Part shown: positions 12,742 to 26,582 of the stretch, piece by piece
Numbering within the stretch: position 1 is the stretch's first letter
Layout: each line of letters begins with the position of its first letter
Assembly: GCA_029961685.1 (NCBI GenBank)
Contig: JARWKL010000016.1
Coordinates: forward strand, 19,722,157 to 19,786,156
From: Aristolochia californica
Taxonomy: Eukaryota; Streptophyta; Magnoliopsida; Piperales; Aristolochiaceae
Length of the DNA: 64,000 bases
Direction of reading: 5' to 3'
Notes under the pieces: generated by a model
Told to the model about the DNA's origin: nothing
Database searches by the model: none
Seen by the model: only the letters and a program-made list of their open reading frames with translations
Made by a program: the position numbers and the translations under genes

Positions 12742-15578
12742 GTGAAAAAATGGTCAAAACAGCATCAATATTTTTTGGATCAACATCCATTTATAGCATA
12801 CATGAACTATTTAGTATATTTGTTCATGAACTATTTAGTATATTTGTTCTTTTTGTACCAGTATTTGGCCCGATTTTCAGCAGGAACATAAAACATGGTT
12901 TCAGCTACGACACCACATTCTCCACCTGAATCCTTATATCCATAGAAGGATCCTGATCCGGGCCAGTCACGTTCATGGTTACCACTAGAGTGAAAGAAGA
13001 CAAGATTAGTTTCTATAGCTATCAAAGATATCTACGCAGAGACCTCACACAAAGTTGAGGAAGGCCAACCTTGCTGTCATATATGGAACAACTGAAGCAA
13101 TGGGCTCCACTTGTGCTGTAAATTGGTCCCACTGTGAGATATATCCATTTGCGTAAGACAAATCTCCAATATGGAAGACGATGTCGTAATTCTTCACATC
13201 CCGGATAAGCTGATCAGTAGTATTCAAAGAGCCTGGTTGATAATTGTTGAACTCATTTGAACCATCACGTTCCCCCTGAAATAAATAAATAATGCATACA
13301 CTGACAAAGGTTTAATTCAATATCAATCAGGTCAAACTCACATAACAACTGCAAAAGGGAGTCTAGCTTAAACTGTTCTAATCAGACGAACTTTATTGGT
13401 CTGGCCAACTTGGAAAGTTTTTTACTGGCATATGTTCCAAAGGAGTTCTTTTGACTTTATTTTGTGTTTTTGTTTTTGTATTTTCTGAGACGAAATTTCG
13501 AAATACCAACCTTTCCCATATCACCAAAAATGATTACACGTTGAAGAGAGTCCTGCCCAGGGAAAGGAGATGCCTTAAAATGATAGGTCCGGCTCCAATC
13601 ATATGATCCATTAGATAGTTTGTGTCCCAACTTGTATGTGTACCTGGATTGAACATGACTGGGTTAAGAATCTATAAAAACAACTAGAGAAAAACTAAAT
13701 TTCTGGATATTTTAATTTTTAAAATCAACAGCATAGAAGCCTTATGAGAAATGATTCAGACTCAAATGCAATCCTGTCTCATAAAACACAAATCTGAATC
13801 CAACATAAAAAAATCTACTGGTTATGATTGCTTTTACATTAAATTCATATGTGAACATAAAAGTACTGACAAAAAAATCAACCTCTAAACCTTAGCTAAG
13901 CTTACTTGATATTACTAATATGCAATAGACGCTGTAATGTCACAGTTAGAAACCAGTTACCTAAAGAAGAACAAGCATGGACACCAGTTAAAGACAAACA
14001 CTAGGAAGGAATTGATAGAACATACACTGCATTTGGCCACAAATCTTTCAGAAAGCTTGTATGTACGAATCCTGGATCCCGCCACCCAACAGTCCGTGCT
14101 GGTGCACCTGTACAATTAGAAAAAAAGGAGTGGCTAAAATACAAATTCAAGTTAATTCAAACTAATTTGTAATATATAAATTCAAAGAAAGGAAAAACAA
14201 AAATCCATACCACACATGCTGTTACGAGTGAATGTCAGGGTCCCAGCTGGGGAGCAAATATGGTCTCCTCCTTCTCTACCCCATTCAACTAAAGGTTCTG
14301 CTTCATCGATACTGTATCCACTAGTCCAAGTTACTGTCATCTGGTTATCATCCTATAGAGTCAGTTCTTATTGCCTTCACATTTATTTTTTAATTACATA
14401 GAGACTTGAAATTTAACCACCTACGACAGTACAAGTATTTCAAAAAGTATATTGCAGCATTGAAGTCTTATAATCTAGTTCAAGGATTTAATGATCCAAA
14501 CAGTCAATAATTAAGAGAAAGAAGAATTACCTCATTCCAAGACTTCCCTTGTGCCAGTCGTGGGTAGAGAGGAGCCCTGGGATTTGCAAAAGTTATTCTA
14601 TTGGACACAGCAACGAGCTTAGGCTGTAAGAGCAGTAACATAAATCAAGTTAGACCTAACAGAATGAAAATATAAAGAGTAGATGTTGATAGAGTAGCTA
14701 AAAAACTTGGATATGGACATACGTTTGACAGCCCGCCAGAAAATAATGCAAATGCAAAATCGGATCTTTGGTTGATCAATTGAAGTTTCAAGACTCCTCT
14801 TCCTGTGCTCCTGTAATCAGGGCTGGAGTAGTTTGCAAACTGGTACTGCAAAAGAATTACATTTCATTACTTTCATGCAGTTGTCTCTTTATCTAACGAC
14901 AGAATAATATCAAGGGATGAGACCTCTTCACAAACCTTAATTGGTGCAGTACACAAATATGGACTTTGATCCTTTGTGTTCTCAGGTTCACAAGTTGATG
15001 CACTGAACAGTTCCAGAATTTCAGATCAAGGCTCATTATATATTTGGATCTAGTTCAACAGAGAGCCCACCTTTCAGACAAAAAATATATATCCTTACTT
15101 GAAATTTCCTGGAGAGAATACCCCTATCCAGTCATCATCCGATGGGGTAGGCCAACCAAATATTACAGTCACCAACTCAGAATTTCCCCCCTGACACCAG
15201 TGTGTGTTAGTTTAAGGATTTTACACAGGTCAAATCTATGCTATTAGCTCTTAATGATGAAACTATAAGATGTCATGACAAGAAACTTTCAGAAATATAT
15301 GAAAAAAGAAAAGAATATGTTAAACAGAGAAGAGAAATACAACCACGAGAAAGAGCAAAAGACATTAAGAAAAAGAAAAAGAAAATACACCATGCATGTC
15401 AGGTTACCTTGACCCCCATAACAGAAGGCCATGCCTTGACAAAGGCTGACTCGTGAATGGCATATGTAGCCTTATGAATAGCAACATTTGCAAGGGGCTG
15501 ATCTCCAATAGATCTTGCCCCACTAAATCTCACAATGCCCACAAAAATTACGTATAAATTCAGCCAATGAAATTTCAT
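11355..15578 (-). CDS. PAP27: Purple acid phosphatase, PAP27-like
   Basis: Reverse-strand CDS, 12 exons: 15578-15408, 15190-15099, 15002-14936, 14845-14723, 14623-14531, 14340-14211, 14107-14026, 13643-13511, 13275-13070, 12984-12859, 12412-12103, 11660-11355; 612 aa, the usual size for high-molecular-weight plant PAPs. Seen: a secretion signal (MKFHWLNLYVIFVGIVRFSG); an N-terminal fibronectin-like PAP domain (MTVTWTSGY); and the five metal-binding blocks: GDMG (D294), GDLSY (D335, Y338), GNHE (N368), LAHR (H457), GHVH (H499, H501). All seven ligands are present, although the Arabidopsis PAP27 is labelled 'probable inactive'. Family role: secreted Fe/metal phosphoesterase or nucleotide phosphodiesterase. 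A cag acceptor nine bases before the ATG shows an intron in the 5' UTR. Exon 6 has a second in-frame acceptor at 14352 that would add four codons. Confidence 0.92.
12669..12736. repeat. (TA)n-(GA)n microsatellite
   Basis: About 37 nt of TA repeat joined to about 30 nt of GA repeat, in the intron between exons 10 and 11 of the phosphatase gene. Confidence 0.9.
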
Positions 15579-16997
15579 CGAGCCAACCTGCAACAATATA
15601 ATGGATAAGTGATGACAACAGCTAGAATAAGCAAAAGTCAGAAATCAAAATAAATTGGTATTGAACAATATCACCTAAGAAATTAAGAAGAAATTTACTT
15701 TAAAAACAACATAAAACCCAAAAATCAATAGAAGTCAACAAAAAATAGTGGGAAGACACATTCATGAGGAGGACCAACAAAAAACAAGACAATCGAACCA
15801 AGAAGCACGAAAAATCTACATTGATAGGCTTCCCAGTCCATAAAAGGTTGGAACAGGAGAAACTGGGTGACCAAAAAAGAAGAAAGAAAAATTACCCGCT
15901 CCTAGCTAATGAGTTATAAGCAGGTCCAAGAATAGAGAAATTAAGAAATAGTAGTTTCACTTCGAAGTTCCCATCAAAATACTCCTACCCAGTTCACAAA
16001 ACTAAGATTTACATAGAAATCTCACAGACGAGATCACATAATCCACCCAGATTACTCGAACTGAAAGATCAACATAAATGTCAGAATCGAATATGTTCTA
16101 ACAGGTAAGTGCACACAGCAAATAAGAAACGAACAGGGGGGTGCTAAAGAGAAAAATAAACAAAAAGCAGTCGAGAAGAAGAACAAATTTTGGGAGATTA
16201 AATAGATATCGAACTAAACCTTTTCCATCAACAGCTAATGGGTATATGTAACTTATTGATCATTTAAGAGCCGTTTCTACTTTGAGCAATTTAAACTTTT
16301 TCGGACCTTTACACCTGATAAAAAGAAGTCCAGAAGGGGCTGTGAGAATCAGAATCTATTAAAGCAGGCCTTCAAACTTTAAAAGGGTCCACCCGTATCG
16401 TCTCCTGGGGTAACAGGAATCCTCCAATTCAGCGTTTAGATTATTATTAGACTAGTTCATTGAATACGCACAAAGAAGCTTCCATTTGAAAGAAAACTCT
16501 CTGGACACACTCGGACTTCTCTAAGCTCAACTCACGAAACTAAAACTTCCGTGACTTAATAAAAGTGTTGCGTGCTTCTGACATAAGATTAAAAAAGAAG
16601 TTCAAAACTCAGAGACACGCTTAAACTGGAAATGCTAAAAGGCTTGAATATTGAAAGATTGATCGACCCTATCAAGCTTGAAACAGTATACAATGGGAAG
16701 CCAAAGAAGAGGAAGTAAAACCAAAGTGTCCTCGAAATAGCATAAACTGTCAAAACATTGTCGTAGAAGTCACCGTAAAAACTCGGACTCTACCCATTCA
16801 ACGAAGAGTTCCAGAGAGACCCGTGTAATCCTAAACTGGAATAAAGAGACAACACCCCCTAAACAATGCAATAATCCTCTACAAAGATGAAAACCTGACC
16901 TTCGAGGAAGCCTTGAATTGGAAATTGGATATCAGATGTTTTGGTTCTTCGCGAACGACCCGAAATGAATATGCCATGCCAAAATCTCCTTCACCCA

Positions 16998-17006
16998 CTT
17001 ATAGAG
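16998..17006 (-). promoter_or_regulatory. Candidate TATA box of the phosphatase gene
   Basis: The reverse strand reads CTCTATAAG in a pyrimidine-rich setting, about 1.4 kb upstream of the ATG. This distance suits a gene with a long intron in its 5' UTR. Motif only; no start-site evidence. Confidence 0.3.
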
Positions 17007-17040
17007 GAAGGGAGTGAATGAGAAAAGCTTCGCAGAGATT

Positions 17041-18238
17041 ACCTCATAGGAACTGCGTAGGCTTCCTTTTTAAAACGCTTCCGAGAAGGCATCCGCATTA
17101 GAATTATCTGATTGATTCCCACGCGCAAAAGATTAACTTGGAAATTTATTTTTTTTAGAAAAAAAGACGTCTGGGATTCGCTGAAGTCTCGAAGCTTCAC
17201 CACTGATGTCCCTCTTCACAGCTTTTCAAGTTAGGGAGGGAAGCACAAGTGACGGTTTTTCCCCTTCGTGGCCTTTAGTCCGGTGGCTTCCCAAAAACAC
17301 GGATAAAAGGTCAAAAGCAAAACCTTTTTGTGCATGGGTGAACGTGGATTCCAGTTGACAAAGTGGAGACAATTAGGGCAGGCAAATTCCCTGATCCTCC
17401 CAGCCTTTCTCATGGGGCCTCCTTCTCTGGGAGGCTTGTGATACTGTTTATGCCACAATGGATAAGATTAGGTGGACATGCATTTACAAAAGAAAGAATT
17501 TGACTATCAAATTATCTCATTTTCAAACATACCCTTTGTTCCCAACCACAGTTCTCTTTGTGCACTAGCGGTCTTTGAGGCCTTTTGGACACCTTCAATG
17601 AAATGTCACACTTTCTCTCATCTGTGACCTTTGCATCCCTTACCATCTGCTCTGCTTTATTTCAAGTTTCAACTGCATACAGGGGGGCACAACTCCCTGT
17701 AACAAAGAACAAAGATCAATTGCAGGTAGAAAGATTCATTCTAACAAGCCCCGTAACAAGGAACGCCTTTCCGATGTCTCATGGAACAAATTTTTAGAAT
17801 CCAAAACGCACAAGGTAAGTTATGCCCGAAAAAGAGAACAAATTATTGAAACAGGTTGGATTCTGAGACGGGTTTGAAGGTACATCAAATACATTGCTGT
17901 GAATTTCATTACACATGTAAGTTACATCAATGCTATCGACTTTTCCAGCATAAAACGCTGCTATTGACAAAACAAAGAGTAAGGCTGCAACTTTTGCAAC
18001 CATGCTACGGTTGGATTGCAAAACGAGTAAGCCCAAAAATCCGGCATCCTCACTTGTCGACCCACGGGTCCTGCAACATTGCTTGTCAGAGTTCTCAAGA
18101 GTAAGCTGTAAGCTGTAAGCTGTGGCGGTTTCTGAAAACAGTCACTGTAGATGTTTATAGAGCCAGTGATGCAATGAGAAAGTGCAAACAGCTTCTTTTG
18201 CTTGCCTACAAGCAACCTTTTGATGCTCACTGATCAAC
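17041..18238. other. Intergenic: phosphatase promoter and RIK 3' flank
   Basis: Lies between the 5' end of the PAP27-like gene and the stop codon of RIK, both on the reverse strand. It should contain the phosphatase upstream region and the RIK 3' UTR. A 66-80 codon reverse frame near 17.8-18.0 kb has a hydrophobic start but no family resemblance; I treat it as untranslated sequence. Confidence 0.5.
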
Positions 18239-21200
18239 TCATACTGCCCAGAATGGCTTCGAAGCAGCAGTTTCTCTTGAATTGCTCCTGGAGGCATCTT
18301 CAACATTTTCCTCGTCTTCATCATCTTCTTCTCCATACTCTGCCAGCTTTGTCAGGATATCTAAAGTTTGATAGAATGTAAACATGTAAATTAAAATCAA
18401 GGTTGTCAGGATTGCTAATACAAGTGTTGAGCAGGAGCTACCAAAGTATAACACGTTCTTCTTGGAGTTCACGGGAAAAGAATCAAAAGATACACCACTC
18501 TTAAGCACAAGCACTATAGGCTATAACTCAGCCTAGAAGCTAGACCGCGCACACATCTCTTACAGGTTTTCGAGTAAGAAAAAACAAAAGACATTTAACA
18601 AGTTAAGGTTTACCACCTTAACCAAATGTCCTGAACGTATTTAAAGGCCATTTTTCATCCAGCACAACTAGACATTCACTTCATCTACCTAGGCATCTTC
18701 TAGATCAAACAAAATTTACCATATGAGAGGCAGATAGAGGTAAAACCTTGAGCTTTTTGAAAGAAAGTTCCAAACATGGTACATCAAACTAAACGAATTA
18801 GAGAATAAAAGAATAACTGCTTACGTCATTATGAAAGTTAGCCTCTTCAAATAGAACCTTGCAATGACGGATTTAGGCGATCAATAATAATAGAAACTAG
18901 CTATTGCGGAAAATTATTCATAAAAAAACTAGCTAAAAAAGCAATTAGCAATAACTGAAACAAAGGAACTATCAAATCGGCAAATATCTGATAAAGGAAA
19001 CTATCTAATGAAGAAAATAACTACTAAAGGGCATTACCTAATTAAGAAGTAAACTTTAAAAGAAAAAAGCTACACATAAATCACTTATGAAAAGCAGTGA
19101 CTGCGCATGTAGCCATCCAGTGAGTCCTTGTCTGTGCTTATAGACCGTAGCACAGCGACGGTCCCATGAAATGGTTGGACTCAGTGTACCCAACCAGTTC
19201 ATTGGAATTGTACCAATGAGACGCACAGCAATGATGTATTAGAAATTTGCTAGCTTCTCTTCATGCTATATATGTATTATATTTGGAAGAGAATGCTACC
19301 TGAGACAGCATTAGCTGTTGGCCTCTTTGCCATAGATGTCTTCTCAACAGCTTTCAAAGGCTTTGCAAGAGATTCTGTGGTGAACTTCGGCACAGGTGGT
19401 GGAGGCAGAGACGTAAACTTTGGAGGAGGTGGGGTAGGTTGCATAAACTTCGGTGGAGGTGGTGGGGTAGGTAGCATAAACTTCGGTGGAGGTGGAGGTG
19501 GCATACTCCTTGGAGGAGGAAGCATCATCCCATTAAAATCTGTCTGGATCAACTTCTTAGGAGGTGGCATATTTGACACATTTCTCATGCTTGGATCCTC
19601 AGAAGTAACACCTGGCTTAAGAAACTCTGATCCTGGACATAAGTTCTGGAAAACCAAATCCAACATCCAAATCCCTTTAATAAGTTACCATTAAACTCAA
19701 AAAACAAGAAAACAAAAAACTCAATCTTGACGATGAGCACATCCTGTCACATCAGAAAGTAAATTCTATTGTTAGTACATATAAGCATCTGTCAAGCTTT
19801 CACTGTTTCCCACGTCAAACTCCACATTTTGAAATCCTGTGAAACATGCAAACCAAGAATCCAATGGACAGGTCCAGAACCAGCCCCTATAAGCTTCATA
19901 GAAGGTCAGAGAAAATACCTGGAATGGTAGTAGTAACAAAAATCAGGTTGTTCCAAAGTAAATTGCCTTCCAAGAAAGAAAAACAAAAAGAAAAAGTTTT
20001 GAATGGAGCTTGCAAATTTTATAAGCGCTTGCAAAATTTTACAAACAGTTCTAAATTTTGGATAGATATATACACCAGGAGCACCTAGAAAATAACTTTG
20101 TTGAACAAAGCTCCTTCAGGCCATGCTATAAACTAATTGTGATATATCTCTCTCACAATTTGATGTTAAAACCTCATGGGGCTAAGATCCATAGTGCAGG
20201 CATGCATGGAATCTATGATATGAGTAAGAACACAGAGTATGACCCTGTCAACAAATGATAGATTAGTAAATGACAGATTAGTAAATGGTGATTTGAGTAC
20301 GACAAGGGTTAATTTTTGTAGTAGCTTTAACTTTCAGTTCATAGTCAACAGCCTAGGGTTTCCATAAACAGATCATATCTTATAGCTCAATTAATAGCCT
20401 AATACAAGAAGGGGTCAAATATTCTGCCAGTACACTTTGTCACATCTTGAGTATTTGCATAAGCCTATGTTTTTAACTTTGTTGAGAGCATTTGCATAAG
20501 TCTACGTATTTCTCAGGAAGCTTGTGGTCACTTTTACAGAACATAAAGTCTCACCTTACAATTGAAGATTTAAGCAGTTGAAAAATAAATGACAGTATTC
20601 TATCTTATTTGGAGCTTTTAACTGATGATAACGGGTTTCCTTTTTTTTACATTTTAATACTTAATCAGCTGTTTTTTAAGACTGAACATGGAGGGTATGT
20701 TCAGTCTTCATAATTAATTTTACTCACTCTAAGACTAAGAAACCCAGTAAATAAAATTTGCATGAAATAATTGAAGACATGTCAGGCATGAATTAAAAGT
20801 AAAAGCTCTAGGTGAATAGGACAGAGTATCTTAAGGTCTCCAGAACTAACGGGGTTCTAGAAAAGGTCATTCATTTTTTTTTTCTTCCCTATGTAGGTTA
20901 GTCAAGTTTTTGTGATAGGAAAAGCACCATTGGAAGTCCACCAACCCATTCCCTCAACAGCCTGAAATGCAAGCAATACCTGGTGCATGTCTGTCGGCCC
21001 TTTTGAAATCACTGGCAACTCTTGAAATTTCCGCTTCTGCAAGGGCCTCTTATCCACTTCGATAGCTGAAGCTGTTATACTGGAGATTGGATTTGGTAGA
21101 GGGTTGGCCACTGAAGTTGTCGAAGGAACAACAGAAGCAGCTGAAGGAGGGGCTTGTTTAAGTGCTAGGGCAACTTGCTGCAAAGGTGTAGCTTGTGGAT

Positions 21201-24200
21201 ATATACCACCATACCCACTGTAACTTGTTCCCCTGGTTAATGACAGCTGTGGATAACCGTTAGTGTTTGTATGTGGCTGCCCATAGCCACCAATGCCACC
21301 AGGTGGTGGAATGGTCACTTGCTGGTAGGTGGTGGAGACCACAGATGGTGTAACCAGAGAAGAAACTGATGATATAGTAATAGGAAAATTGGCTGGGACA
21401 GCAGGCACCCCCACAGTTGTGCTCGCCAAAGTAGCAGATGCACAGGCCTCTGTTTTTTGTTCCACTGTAGAGCTTGGAATGCCAGTCAATAGCTGCTGTG
21501 GGGGTGGGACAGCACTGTAGACTCTAGATGAAGAGGCCCTGTTTCAGACAAGAGTTTAATAGGACAATAAATAGCAAAGTATATATGCAATATATATGGT
21601 TCTACTGCCACTGTTGATATTGAAGATGTACATACTGAAAAACGACAGTCAGGTGACAGGAATAATTTTTTAAGACCCAAACAGTCAGACCTGGACTTTT
21701 GGACCAGTTACAGTAAGACACCTTTTCTTTAAGAAAAATTAAGACACCAAATATTAGGCAATGAGGCAACAACTTTTAAAGACAGACAAGTGTTTATCTT
21801 TTCAGAACACAGACAATTTGGTACTGAAAGCACAAGAATAGCACCAACAGATAAAAACATGGCAAACATAAAACCTGGTTGCACAAAGATGAAGATGATG
21901 AAGAAGAAACCAACCACTAGGTATTAGTGCCCTAAAGAAAGGACAAAACTCGTGCACATTGAAATGCCTACTACATGACTCCCATTTGTGTTGGCCCGAT
22001 TAACAGCCAGATCAGAACCCACTTCATAATAAAATCCAAAGATGGATCACAAATAAAAAAGGAAAACAATGAGAGTTCTGATAAGAGAGGAAAGAAATAG
22101 AAAACTCCCCATAAGGACAATTTTTTTTTACAAAACACTTCAGTAGCATGCCAAGACAAAATCGCACATCCAAGTGATTAAATACTAAATCACTTCCAAG
22201 AAAAGGAGTGAATCTACAACAAGATGCTGAAGTGCAACACCACCTAGACAGAGCGAGTCCAGAATTTTTAGACCCATGGATGAACCATATCCTCTTTCTC
22301 TGATGTGGTTGGGATCCATATGCTAGAAGGATCTAAACAAAACCAATGACCTTTATTTATTTTTGTGGAAAAAATGAACAAAAAAAAAAACATACAATTT
22401 AGTATCACCCTCAATACTAAAGAAGCAATTTGGAAAAAGAGATCTGAACAATATGTTTGTGGAAACACAGATATATCTGGTAATACAAAAAACATGGTCC
22501 AGTTTCATATTGAAAAAGAGATCTGTTGAAAAATAAGTATAGGGGCATTTTGGTTATTTTATTTTATTTTATTTATATTTATATTTTTTTAGGTAATCTT
22601 GTTCTGCATGTCTAATTATAATTATGGTCCAAGTTTCATGTAAAAATGACATGCAGAATAGGAGATGTAAGGAGATTAGGGTTTCACTTAAGTAAGGGTA
22701 TTTTTGTAATTGTACATGATCAGCATAATGTCCCCCAACGCAGCTCTTTCTCTTGAACTTTCTCCTCTCCCCCTTCTCTTCCTCTCATTCTCTCTCTTTT
22801 CTTACTTTTTTCAAGATCCTTTGTGACCTAGCCCTAACAGGACACATACACCTAACCTGCTAGCAGGAGAACAGGTCTAAAAATTACAGTTACTGACCGA
22901 GAAGCACCACACTCTGCACTGATTGTGTCCAAGAGATTTTCAGCCAGGAGCTTTGCAGCTTCAAGACTCCTTATATTGTTACTTGTCAAATATAGATGCA
23001 GTGGTTGCTGTGTATCTGAAAGCAGGATGAGAATGATTAATCAACAGAAAGAAACAAAAAACTGAAGGCTCCAGAATTATAAAACTATTCACGTCTATTT
23101 CAAAGAGAGAGAGATGATTCATGTCAGGGTCACAATGCTAGACCATACCATCAACACCATGTGGGCTTTCAACATTCCCTGAGCCACGTCCTCTTAGCAC
23201 AACAACTGCTCCTGTTTCATTCATAATGTGATTTATATACTGGTCCTGCATGCACATATCCCAACCACCAGCAGCACAAAAACAATCTCTCCCAATTGTA
23301 TGGAGAAGTCAGAAAAAAGCTTCAAACATTAGAATCTCTCATTTTCATTTACATATGCAATAAAAATTCTCAAGATGAAACAAATTCATAAAACAATTGT
23401 AGAAAATCTTTTAATGGAAAATTAAACTAAAGAGTCACATCATTGAAATACTTATCCTTAACAATGGACATTCAAAATTGAAATAACGAAATAGAAAACA
23501 AATATATGAATAAATTACAAAAAAACAATATGCTTACATTTGGGCCTCGGATACGGGCAGCAACGTTCAATGATGGATCAGGTTCAAAACGCAAAAATAC
23601 ACATGTAGTCAAGGGTTGCATAACCTGGGTTTGTTCACAAGCCTGTCAGAAATATTTTAGAATTATCCACAAGAAAACCTTCCCTGTATGTCAATAAAGT
23701 GGAACTGCCAGACAGTATTTATTACTGTGTGAGGGGAGGTAGACACTGATTGAGAAGTCTGCCCTTGCTTCATTATTTCCTCCACCATTGCAGCTGCATG
23801 GTCAACGGCCTTGATACGTTCAACTGTATCTTTTAACTGAAGAAGCATGCCAAAGTCAAACATAATGGTCATTATGTAACTTAGAACAATAAAAATTGGA
23901 CTAATTTCCAAATATGGCCTTCTGTTTTGCCTAATTCTATATATAGCCATAAGTATGTAATATTTCCAAATGTGTGCAAATTTCAGATAAAACCATAAGT
24001 ATATCCCCCATGGTTCCTAATGCAACTGATAGTGATTCCTTTTGTAGGAAACTCATCCGCATGCATGAGACTACCGCAATTGTCAGCAGCTAGATGGCAT
24101 CTAATGCTGCATCATACCAAACAATGACAAATATGTACAATATTTACTGTTTGGGCAGTGCAGCAATGTCAAGGTTTTGCCCCTCAATTTCTAGCTTCTC

Positions 24201-26582
24201 AACAGTAGCACCTTTTACATTGAGATTGACTCAATATAGTTACACAATGGAGACTTACATGAGCACCAGCAGAAATATGAAGGTATAGAGGCTTTTCATT
24301 GTCAGGCAATCCATTCGGTGGTCGGTACTTGCCCCTACACATTCAACAAAATTAAAAAACCAAGAAATGATAAATAAAAGATCACTAGATAAGTAGTTAT
24401 ATTAGTTCATAACTATCCTTTTTACTTGCATCTTTTTCATTCTATCTTCTTTCCCAATATTTTTTTGGAATAATTCTTTTTCAATAGTTTCAAGCATTCA
24501 TTTCAAAAAAAAAAAAATAGTTTCAAGCACAAAAATGTTAAAAATTTTTTTCAATTCTTCAAATAATAAATTACACTTTTCCCTTTCATAATAAAAACTT
24601 AAGTTGTGTTGAAAATTAGAAAGACTAAAGAATGCATGCCATTGCGTAAAAAAACAAAAGAAATCTTACCTAGTTATGACGACAGCCCCTGTGCTTTTTT
24701 GAATCTGCAAAAAAAGAAATTAACCTTCAATACAGACCAAATCTACTTGAAGATGGGACATTACCACTTGAGCACTCAAATTGAAAATAAAAAAAAAAAC
24801 AATGGAGAAAATATTCACTTCTCACCTCTTCTTGTGTTTGACGCTTTGTAAGTTTATAGCGGACAGTAGGTTCAGCATCATTTATGACAATCTCTCTTGC
24901 TATAAGTTCATCTTGAATCTTGGGCTGAAAACAGCATGCAGACGTTGAACAAATAAATGACACATGCAGTGAAAGTTACAAGTGAACTTTTTTTGTGCAC
25001 GTATGTTACAAGTGACCCTTTTAGTGGAAAAAATCATTTATGACAAAAGAGATTTAAGCAGAGCTAGTGACATAAGGAAATATCTGTAATATCAATCTCA
25101 GCCCCGTGGATAACTTCAGTTAGAATCATTTATCACAGGTGAAAATTGTCATGAGAGTGGAACAACATTTTAAAAAAAAAAAAAAGAAAAAAAGTTGAGC
25201 CAATACCCTGGTAAGACTTGAACCCAAGACCTCACACTAGAAATTCCCCCACAAAGTCAATTGAACCAAAACCCCGGTAATTTGCATGCAAAACCAATGT
25301 GAAAAAATAGGCAGCATATTATGAACAAGCAAACAATCAAGTACTCAAGAGTAGGGTAAAACTTACTTGATTTAGCTTTTGAACAATCGCAGCAGCATTC
25401 TGCTGAATAGTGGAGCCTTGAATAATCGGAGCAATGGTAGCACCTGTTGCTGGCAGTCCATTTGTGACAAGAGCACCAGAAAGAAGGCTCACACCTGGTA
25501 GGGTAATTCCAACAAGATTTCCTAAACTACCTAATGAAATTCCAGGAACTGCCAATCCGGCTGACAAGAATGATTCTGAAGGTTGGTCCCACTTTCTCTT
25601 TTTCCTGCTAACAGTTGTTCAAAATGACAACATGGAAACTATCATTCCATCAGAACATAAAGAAAATAGAACATCTACCAGCACCAGAGACTACACTAGA
25701 ATTCAGAACAAAACTATGATAAGTGCCCCTACACTATTAGTTACAAGAGTTCATGAGGACCATAATTTTGCTGGTTGTGTGTAGAGCCATTTCTTTTAGA
25801 GGAAAATATGACATGTTGTCAGACCACCTCTTTAAAATGGGAAGGGCAGTTCCATAAAAATGAGAACAACTCCCCAGTGATGGACATTTTTCAAAACATG
25901 AGTCCGGGGCCTCGTCCATATGCTTCTCTCTTTTAAAATTTTAGTGAAGCTCCAATCCAAGCATTCTTATGTAGAGCCGCCCATCTCACAAAGTTCAAAC
26001 ACTTCTCAAAACAAGTTCCTTCTCATCAACCAAAACGCACTATACCGGTTAGACACGAATTTTGTGCCATGAAAAAAAATCCAAAACGCTAAAAAAACAA
26101 CCATCAAAATGGGAATTTCGAAGAGAAACAAAAGCCTTGTTCAAATAACTTAAAGGCTAAGTTGAGTTCCAGGATAAAAGAATACAAAACCCGCGCCAAA
26201 AAGCACTTAGCCACAAACCAATTAATCCAAAAACCGAGAATCCTCATCCTGAGCCTTCCCTCTCAAATATTACAAGGTCAAGCAAAGCCATCAGCAAGAT
26301 AAAATTGCATCAAAATAATACATCCGAAAAAAAAAAAAACCAAGTGAACAAGAGCTACTGCAAATCGAAAACATGAATTCAAGATACTGGGATGTGACAC
26401 ATGAAACAGGCGATGACACAAACCAGTTTTCAGAAATATGCCAAACAAACCTAAGACAGACAGGAAACGGAAGGGTAATAATGGTCTTTTATGAAGGGAG
26501 TTTTCTCATACCTCTGCCTAACAACTTGGGTCCCGTCGGCCATGGATTCTTCAGACGCTTTTGGGCGACTGTCCTCTGTCAT
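18239..26582 (-). CDS. RIK: RIK (RS2-interacting KH protein)
   Basis: Reverse-strand CDS, 12 exons: 26582-26512, 25604-25367, 24924-24826, 24704-24670, 24334-24259, 23836-23726, 23642-23538, 23245-23149, 23015-22898, 21538-20980, 19645-19300, 18360-18239; 658 aa. Start at 26582 (MTEDSRPKASEES) rather than the in-frame ATG at 26543, because the longer N-terminus fits the family. Seen: a basic KKRKWDQP block; a first KH/SF1-like region (about 104-210, with YKLTKRQTQEEIQKSTGAVV); a second one (about 211-320, with NVAARIRGPNDQYINHIMNE); a Gln/Pro/Ser/Thr-rich region; a Pro-rich tract with PPPPPP runs (about 525-600); and the conserved end ILTKLAEYGEEDDEDE...KPFWAV. RIK binds the MYB factor RS2/AS1 and is proposed to link it to chromatin and KNOX gene silencing. 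The last coding exon lies 0.94 kb beyond exon 11 and is easy to miss. Confidence 0.88.
22524..22839 (+). repeat. LTR-like dispersed repeat, copy 1
   Basis: Begins TGTTGAAAA and ends CCCTAACA. Carries GGGCATTTTGG..., a GGTTTCACTTAAGTAAGGG-like block, GGTATTTTTGTAATTGTAC and a CT-rich tail. Similar blocks recur near 38.2 kb and 40.2 kb. TG...CA ends fit a solo LTR, but the flanks show no clear target duplication. Lies in the intron between RIK exons 9 and 10. Confidence 0.45.
25187..25290 (-). repeat. SINE-like fragment
   Basis: The reverse strand reads TTTGGTTCAATTGAC (A-box-like), then GAGGTCTTGGGTTCAAGTCT (B-box-like), and later a T-rich end, as in tRNA-derived plant SINEs. It lies in the intron between RIK exons 2 and 3. 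A related piece is at about 48.99-49.16 kb. Confidence 0.4.

Noticed and set aside
14341..14352. Earlier acceptor for exon 6 of PAP27 adding Asp-Asp-Asn-Gln
   Set aside because: Possible and in frame, but the family reads directly from WNE into MTVTWTSGY, so I used the acceptor at 14340.
17794..18036. Possible small secreted protein on the reverse strand
   Set aside because: It has a hydrophobic stretch but no recognisable family, no clear promoter, and lies where the RIK 3' UTR is expected.
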